Origin: Ulota crispa
Taxonomy: Eukaryota > Streptophyta > Bryopsida > Orthotrichales > Orthotrichaceae
Length of the DNA stretch: 64,000 bases
Reading direction: 5' to 3'
Assembly: GCA_963920765.1 (NCBI GenBank)
Contig: OY987242.1
Location: forward strand, 22,096,002 to 22,160,001
Below are positions 57,789 through 64,000 of this stretch, in pieces. Position 1 is the first letter of the stretch. Every line of letters begins with the position of its first letter. The position numbers and the translations under genes are program-made. The notes below the pieces were generated by a model. It was given only the letters and a program-made list of their open reading frames with translations, searched no databases and was not told where the DNA came from.

Positions 57789-60700
57789 ATGGCGGTGCTG
57801 CCACTCTTCGCCACTTCTGCTGCACTCGCCACCACGTCCACGCTCTCCGCCATCGCTGCTGCGACCTCCACTGCCTCACACTCGCACTCCCACGCGCACC
57901 CTCATTGTCTGCTCATGGCCGCTTCCCGAAGCTCCCACGTTGGAGGCAGTCGGGACCCGCTCTCTGCCAGGCCGCGCCTCTCGTCCTCGTCGTCTGTCAA
58001 GGCTGCTGCCATGCACGCTCGTGGTGCGTCCGTCACCGCCGCTTCGCCCTCCGCTTCCAGCCCAGGCGCCACTAGCCAAGGTGAGCAGCTCCTCCTCACA
58101 TTCCTTTCGAAATTCTGTTGCCCACATTTCTAGGTCGTTGAATTCTGCGCAACAGCTAGCTATTCTTATTGGTGCTGAGCTTGGTGTAACGTGCTTGTGT
58201 GATTGTGTTTCGACAGGAGCTGTGAAGCAGGCACTCATTTCGCTTTCGGACAAGCGCAACCTGGAATCGCTTGCCAAGGGACTCGGCGACCTTGGGTAGA
58301 GCTTCTTCGTGCATTCATTCTTGCTGCAATGAAATTATATCAACAAGTTTGGTACTCTTAGCTTTGCTTGAATTGTGTCAAGCGATAAAAGAATGTCGGT
58401 TTTTTGTTTGCAGGTATAAATTGGTTTCAACAGGTGGTACTGCCACAGCGCTTGAGAAAGCAGGCTTTGCTGTCACCAGGGTTGAAGAGCTAACGTCCTT
58501 TCCAGAAATGGTAAGCTCCTTCAACACTTCTACTTTTACAGCTTTTTGGAAGTTCTTCGCCCTTTCCAATGCCATATAGTGCATGGTTCTGAATCCTTGG
58601 GTTGTTTTTGTCTGTAGTGATTAAGCACTTTTGCTTTTTTGTGGCAAGTGTTTTGTTTGCTGAGCTGGTTGAAATCATGTTGCATTCTAAGCTGGTGCTT
58701 TTTCGGTTATTTTCGCTGTGATAAGCTCGATGGGCGTGTGAAAACATTGCATCCAGCAGTTCATGGGGGTATTCTGGCAAGGCGAGACATGCAGCCTCAT
58801 ATGGAAGCTCTTCAGCAACACGGTATCGGTGAGCACTCACACAACATCCTCATATTCCTCTTTGGTTGAGGCTTAAAGTTATACTTTCTCTTTGGTTGGG
58901 ACGGAGCTCTTATATTTACTTTTCATAATGAAATTGTGACAAACTTGCTATTTAACCGTTCTTTTTGAACTTTTTGTGTTTTTTCAGGTACCATCGATGT
59001 GGTGGTTGTGAACCTTTACCCTTTCTACAGTACAGTGACATCATCAAACGTAGAATTCGACAAAGCAGTGGAGAACATTGATATCGGAGGACCGTCTATG
59101 ATCAGAGCTGCCGCAAAGGTAAGGTGGGTCTCGTGTCTCGGGGCATGTCACGATTTGAGTCCATAATCGTGTCATATCTGGTGATATACTGAACCCATTC
59201 CTCTCGTTTCTGTATATTTTATCAGTATTTTTAGGTTTCCTTCGTTGTCTTTGCTTGTCTCAATAAATCTCGTTTGCAACGATCAGCTTTCATGATAAGG
59301 CTATGATGACAAAATTTTCCCGAATACGAAGCACATGGCTGCTGAGATGATTCAATTGCTCTGAGCCTATTTGAATTGCGTTGACCACACGTAAATAGGT
59401 TTTGTTTTGGTTTATAATGCGAACTTGTAATAGTGAGATATTTGCTTTGAACTAAGGACTGTTCACTGATTGTTGTTCTAGAACCACAAGGATGTGATGG
59501 TGGTCGTGGATCCCGAGGATTACTCAGAAGTACTAGCAAAGTTGCAGAGTGGTGATGATAGTGATAACAGCTTTCGGAGGAAACTAGCATGGAAAGCCTT
59601 CCAGCACTGCTCGTCTTATGATTCAGCTGTGGCCGAGTGGCTGTGGAAGAATCAGCGCGATGGTGGTATGTTTTTCTTTTGTTTTCTCAAATTTTCTATC
59701 CTCACTTAGTTGTTGGTCGTGACTTGACGTTGGAGATTAGCTCCACATCCTTGCGGTTGCACTACCTGAAGTTCACATTCAAGAGAGAATTACAGAATGG
59801 CCTTTTTGCTGCTCTCTGGTCCATTCATTACAAAGAATTTTGGTGGCAATTGTTCCAGAGGAATTATCTGAATTCCCACCTAGTTTGACGGTCCCTCTGA
59901 CTCTTAAACAAAAGTTGAGGTATGGTGAAAACCCACACCAGAGGGCTGCTTTCTACGAAGATAAGTCTCTGTGTGAATTCGGAGCAGGAGGCATTGCCAC
60001 CGCAGTGCAGTATCATGGCAAGGTGAGCACTTCAAGAGCTTGTTTGCATTCTTTTTCCTTATTGTTCAAAAGATACCTCTATATATATACTAAATCTTTG
60101 TAATTCTGTCCTCTGTTGATTAATTGTGTACGGAGATGGCTTCCTAAATGAGATGCTAAAACTATCTTTGGTTTACAGGAAATGTCATACAACAACTATT
60201 TGGACACCGACGCAGCTTGGAATTGTGTGTGTGAGTTCAACAATCCCACGTGTGTGGTAGTGAAGCACACGAATCCTTGTGGGGTTGCTTCTGTGGGTCC
60301 AAACCAAGGACTCCTGGAAGCCTACAGACTTGCAGTGAGGGCTGATCCTGTGAGCGCCTTTGGAGGCATTGTGGCTTTCAATGTGGAAGTAGATGAGGTA
60401 CGAGTCTTTTGGATCATTTCTTCAAGTGCCTCCTTCCATGTTTTTCTTAAAGAAATCCTTATCTTATGTTTCGCTCTTGTGACCAAATTGTCCCGTGTGA
60501 TGTTTCAGACCCTTGCAAGGGAGATTCGGGAGTTCCGTAGTCCTACAGATGGTGAAACTCGCATGTTCTATGAAATTGTAGTGGCTCCTGGCTACACCGA
60601 CAAGGGTTTGGAGATATTGAAAGGAAAGTCGAAAACTCTGCGTATTTTGAAGGCTGACCACACGCACAAGGGCCGAAGGTCTTTGCGACAAGTTGGAGGA

Positions 60701-61367
60701 GGTTGGTTACTGCAGGACTCTGACGACAAGACACCTGAGGACCTTGGATTCAGGGTTGTGACAAGCAAGGTGCCAACCTTGGAGCTTGTGGATGATGCTC
60801 AATTTGCCTGGCTCTGCTGCAAGCACGTCAAGAGCAATGCCATTGTTGTAGCGAAGGTATGTCCGAGCTCAAATTTCTATTGTTTGAATTCAATTTTCTA
60901 TTCAAGGTTTTATGAAATTGAGCTTCTATAATAACACCTTTGTGCGTTGTTGGTTAGTCTGGGGCTTGTCGTTATTTATTACATTGGTCGTTGTTATCTT
61001 GCCTCTTTTGACGTTTGTTTATTGTAGTTCTTACTTTCAGTGTGCCTTCTTTGTTGATGTTAATTTTGCCATTTGATTGTTTTTACAGGATAATCGGATG
61101 CTGGGGATGGGAAGTGGGCAACCAAACCGAGTGAAGAGTTTGCAAATTGCGTTAGAGAAAGCTGGGGACGAAGCAAAAGGTGCTGCTCTAGCTAGTGATG
61201 CTTTCTTCCCATTCGCCTGGAATGACGCCGTGGAAGATGCTTGCAAGGCAGGTGTGAAGGTCATTGCACAGCCTGGTGGGAGCATGCGTGACCAGGACGC
61301 TATTGACTGCTGCAACAAGTATGGAGTATCTATGCTTTTCACTGAAGTCCGTCACTTCCGGCATTAA
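57789..61367 (+). CDS. PURH: Bifunctional AICAR transformylase / IMP cyclohydrolase, predicted plastidic
   Basis: Ten exons join in phase: 57789-58080, 58217-58295, 58414-58510, 58726-58828, 58988-59118, 59482-59665, 59859-60022, 60179-60397, 60509-60856 and 61089-61367, giving 631 residues. It catalyses the last two steps of de novo purine synthesis, AICAR to FAICAR to IMP. Residues 1 to about 95 are Ser/Ala-rich and look like a plastid transit peptide, matching the plastid location of plant purine synthesis. The IMP cyclohydrolase (MGS-like) domain runs from [20 protein letters not shown] through [29 protein letters not shown] and [16 protein letters not shown]. The transformylase domain has [22 protein letters not shown] with the catalytic Lys-His pair at about 379-380, [13 protein letters not shown] and the C-terminus [28 protein letters not shown]. 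The exon 6/7 join ([12 protein letters not shown]) uses the acceptor before 59859. Confidence 0.96.
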
Positions 61368-62476
61368 CAAGGATGCACTGCAAAACTTTTCAAACCTTCC
61401 TGAATTGGCACTGAAAGAGTTCTGGTTTAACTCCATCTAGAAAGGCGAGAACTAGCTCTCTAAGTACTCAACTGTTGAGAGTTGCTACTGCAAATGCATA
61501 TTGGGGCAATTTTTCTAGGATTCAAGCACTTGTTCTTGTAGGAAGGCAATGACGTCCAGCTGCAGTTTGTAGGATTTTTTCAAGGAAGCCGTCTGCTTTT
61601 GTGGCGTTCCTGGTGTTTTAGGATGAGAAGCATCGTAATGTTCTGTCAGTCACTTGTTGTGACAAAATTTTGAGTCGGTGTAGGTTTTTTAATGTGAGCA
61701 GACGTTCAGACAGAGTGCTGAAGGAGAGTTAAACCATGCGGCTAATTTTTTGTGCCCTCTCAGCTTCTTTTTTTAACATTTTAATTGAATCTGTCTTGAG
61801 GACAAATGGTGTGGATACCAAGTTCTCGTGCTGATACTGTTGCCGGGATTCGGTTTGCAAAGAAGTTTATGTCAGTTCAGTTGCAATTTAGTTTCGTGAA
61901 GCAGATATTTAGTGTCTTTTGAGCATGTTCTCTGTACGTCCATCGTGGTGTTGTTACGTTGCCTTGCACTCTGGTGAGCCTCGGAAAGAGAAATCAGCTC
62001 AAGCGCAGGAACTTGTCGCTATGTAATTTGGTGAGTCCACCTCCGAAATGGTGGCATCAAGGGTGGCACTCACGACACTCATTATGTATTTTCATGTTGC
62101 TTATGGCTTTTTGGTTTATTGAATAAAGGCTATTGAATTTAAACAACTCGGGAATAAGAGCAAACTTCCACGTTGGCTCTGGAACCAGAAGACACAGAAA
62201 CGACAAACAATTTTACATTGCAAACTTCTTTGTTGTTCCTGGTTGTTCATTTGCGTAATACACTGATTGGAAAGATTTAGTTAGTATTGTAAAAGTAGAG
62301 CCTTCTGAAAGTGGAGCCTTTTGAGAGCAGACCGAGTCTTTTGAGAGTAGAGCCTTGGCAGTTGTCGAGTCATGAGAGTAGCAAAGAATGTTATTTTCAC
62401 AAGAAAAGGTTGTATGTTCACAACACTAATACTAGACATCTGTGTCTTCAAATAAAGACACCATAAAGACACCATA
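61368..62476. other. 3' UTR of PurH and spacer
   Basis: T-rich 3' UTR-like sequence. AATAAA at about 62122 could serve as a distal polyadenylation signal, though it is some 750 bases past the stop codon. A short GAGCCTT/GAGAGTAGAGCC repeat lies near 62299-62353. No gene seen. Confidence 0.5.
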
Positions 62477-62869
62477 AGGTAGACAGACCCATACCCGGCG
62501 TTTAAGGGTTTGAGTACCACAATTTCGCAGAAAATTCAGGAAAAAAGTCTGTAGGGTTAGCCTTTCAACAAGCTATCATGGAAAGTCATTTTTGTGGAAA
62601 AAAGTATTTTGGAATATTTTATATTAGAGGGTAATGTTATAGCTCATAGGATCCTAAAAGCAACTATAAACTAACACTAAAATTGCTTGGATGCGTTCCT
62701 GTAACAGCGCTTGGTCCCAATCCCAACCCTCCTAAACAAGCTTAGCAATTGACTTGTGACAGGACCCGCTTATGCAAGTACCATTCACAACTTCACTTTG
62801 GGTTCAAGAGTGCCTCAAATGATGTAGGGTATGGAATTGAGAGCCGCTCAGGAATGGGTATGTCTACCT
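62477..62869. mobile_element. TA-flanked AGGTA-type MITE, copy 2 (inverted relative to 20966)
   Basis: About 393 bp. The left end is AGGTAGACAGACCCATACCC and the right end GGGTATGTCTACCT. Reverse-complemented, the copy at 20966 matches in order: GTTTAAGGGTTTG-like, AAAATTCAGGAAA, TCTGTAGG, AAGCTATCA, TTTTATATTA, AGCTCATAG and AAAAGCAACT. Confidence 0.85.
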
Positions 62870-63492
62870 TAGATATGGCTTTACTAAGTTTACCTAGTGC
62901 ATAACATGCAGGCTCTCTCTTGTAGTGTAGAGCAATGAGGCACATTGCTACAAGTCACATTTTAGCTTATTCTTCTTAGTGCAGTTGCAACCTCAGGAAT
63001 ATCTCTGTTGACTACGTACTGCTGCAGTCCTACAACCTAAGTTTAGTAGGAAATACAACTACCATGGGTAGGCAAAAGCTAAGCAAAAGGCTCAGAAGTG
63101 CAGTACGACCAGTACTCTCTGAGGAAGACATGATCACATGATGAAGCTACTCTGGATCGCAACTTTCTTTAATTCGAAATGCAACTAGTCGTGTGTCAGT
63201 ACAGTACATCTATTGCAGCGCGAACGTGACCATCAACGGTGAATCAGGCAGGTCGAGGTCAAGGTCGAGGCAGAGCAACGCCCATGAAACTCGGAGCCTC
63301 ACACATTCAACAAACTACAAATCTCCCTGGTGTTGCGAGGCCATTGCCTCTTGATTGTCCATGCAGCACTGATTGGCTTTTGGTATCTTCTGAAACTTTC
63401 TGTGCATAGCTTCTCTTGATGCAACTTAAGCCTCCTCCCACATGAAGCCGGCTGCATCGTCTATATTCTGCTTACTATCACAAGCTTACTTT
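62870..63492. other. Spacer, nothing recognised
   Basis: Moderate GC, no gene-like frame and no clear repeat structure. Confidence 0.5.
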
Positions 63493-63496
63493 TTAA

Positions 63497-63567
63497 CCCC
63501 TGAATGCCTGAGGCACCGAATTTTGGTCTGTAGAACACCAAGATTTGGTTCCTCAGGCATTTAAGGG
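63497..63567. mobile_element. 71-bp miniature TTAA-flanked element
   Basis: Flanked by TTAA at 63493-63496 and 63568-63571. The ends are almost the whole element: CCCCTGAATGCCTGAGGCAC at the left and, reverse-complemented, CCCTTAAATGCCTGAGGAAC at the right, continuing to about 30 bases. The left end matches the 890-bp element at 46496, so this looks like an internal-deletion form of that subfamily. Confidence 0.9.
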
Positions 63568-63661
63568 TTAAGGTGGCCTTGAACCCAGTATGTGTCCACT
63601 GATATATACTACATTTCCATAGCTTTTTTTGTTTAATTTTTGAGCTGGAGTTTACTGCAGA

Positions 63662-63864
63662 CTAGCTTGTCGATGGACGAAGGGCGGAAGAGGTTGAAGG
63701 CTGGGGTGCAGGGGCTGTGGAAGGGCCTCCGGGGTGAGTGGTGAGCCACACTACAGTTCCATCTTCTGCGACGCTGGACTCGTTCAAGGCCCGCGTCACA
63801 CTCTTGAACAGCAACTGGTGTCTTAGACTTTTCTTCTTGTTCCCACAGGACGGCTTTTTACTGC
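63662..63864 (-). CDS. Possible C-terminal exon of an unidentified minus-strand gene
   Basis: On the minus strand a good acceptor (CTTACAG before 63864) is followed by an open frame to a TGA at 63662. The encoded segment includes basic KKPSCGNKKKSLRHQLLFKS, then RALNESSVAEDGTVVWLTTH, and ends in a Pro/Ser/Thr-rich tail. Base composition is higher in GC than the surroundings. The reading frame also continues upstream of the acceptor, so the exon boundary is uncertain. I do not recognise the protein, and the rest of the gene lies outside the window or in undetected exons. Confidence 0.35.
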
Positions 63865-64000
63865 CTGTAAGGATTAACAACATGGGCAATGTCAAAGCCT
63901 TTGAGTTATTGTAACATTTGTACTGTTTTGAGAAAAGAATCCAATGCATCATGGTAGTAGGAGTAAGATGGAATTGGAACTGTTCCAAGATTATTGGGTG

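Noticed and set aside
60182..60931. Single 249-residue frame over PurH exons 8 and 9
   Set aside because: Reads through intron 8, which lacks a stop; family alignment requires the splice at 60397/60509.
1..64000. tRNA, rRNA genes and CRISPR arrays
   Set aside because: No cloverleaf with A and B boxes, rRNA segment or spaced direct-repeat array was recognised by eye; the tandem repeats have no unique spacers.

Overview
The window looks like nuclear DNA of a land plant. The genes have GT-AG spliceosomal introns. Several proteins begin with plastid-targeting-like N-termini, and one is a pentatricopeptide (PPR) protein. Plant-type two-domain DJ-1 and a plant-type eEF1B beta chain are present, telo-box motifs lie upstream of two genes, and Stowaway-type MITEs are common. 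The long AT-rich spacers would suit a bryophyte or another early-diverging land plant, but nothing here proves the lineage. All gene models were built by hand from splice sites, reading phase and family resemblance.

Layout. At the left edge is the 5' end of a minus-strand, probably plastid-targeted protein (1-276), divergent from a thioredoxin-like [2Fe-2S] ferredoxin/TPR protein (1588-3805, +, six exons). Next come 2-hydroxyacyl-CoA lyase (6008-8638, -, two exons) and a PPR protein (10227-12702, -, two exons). A gene-poor, MITE-rich stretch of 15.6 kb follows. A family GT92 glycosyltransferase (28279-30514, +, two exons) converges on a DJ1D-like two-domain DJ-1/PfpI protein (31654-35640, -, six exons). 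After a second repeat-rich stretch comes eEF1B beta (43063-44589, -, seven exons, stop codon split by an intron). After a third come a zeta-crystallin-like quinone oxidoreductase (51512-53985, +, six exons) and bifunctional PurH (57789-61367, +, ten exons). The last coding piece is a possible C-terminal exon of a minus-strand gene (63662-63864). These are mostly housekeeping or metabolic genes without an evident shared pathway.

The spacers are the striking part. Most of the structure in them is short elements with terminal inverted repeats (TIRs), in several families. (a) TTAA-flanked elements begin CCCYTRA, like piggyBac-type termini: nine have both ends, plus one solo end, and two share a single TTAA. 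(b) A TA-flanked family has ends AGGTAGGAG or AGGTATGT. (c) A foldback family has five copies, with GGGAAA near each end and outer ends resembling ACGCCATATT. (d) Three elements are Stowaway-like. (e) Several other elements have inverted ends, and one is nested inside another. No transposase reading frame is visible, so all would be non-autonomous. The TTAA family is the best candidate here for something undescribed. Other oddities are three perfect 67-bp repeats, a perfect 59-bp duplication, a 19-bp minisatellite, a 57-A homopolymer, and a tandem duplication inside the lyase intron.
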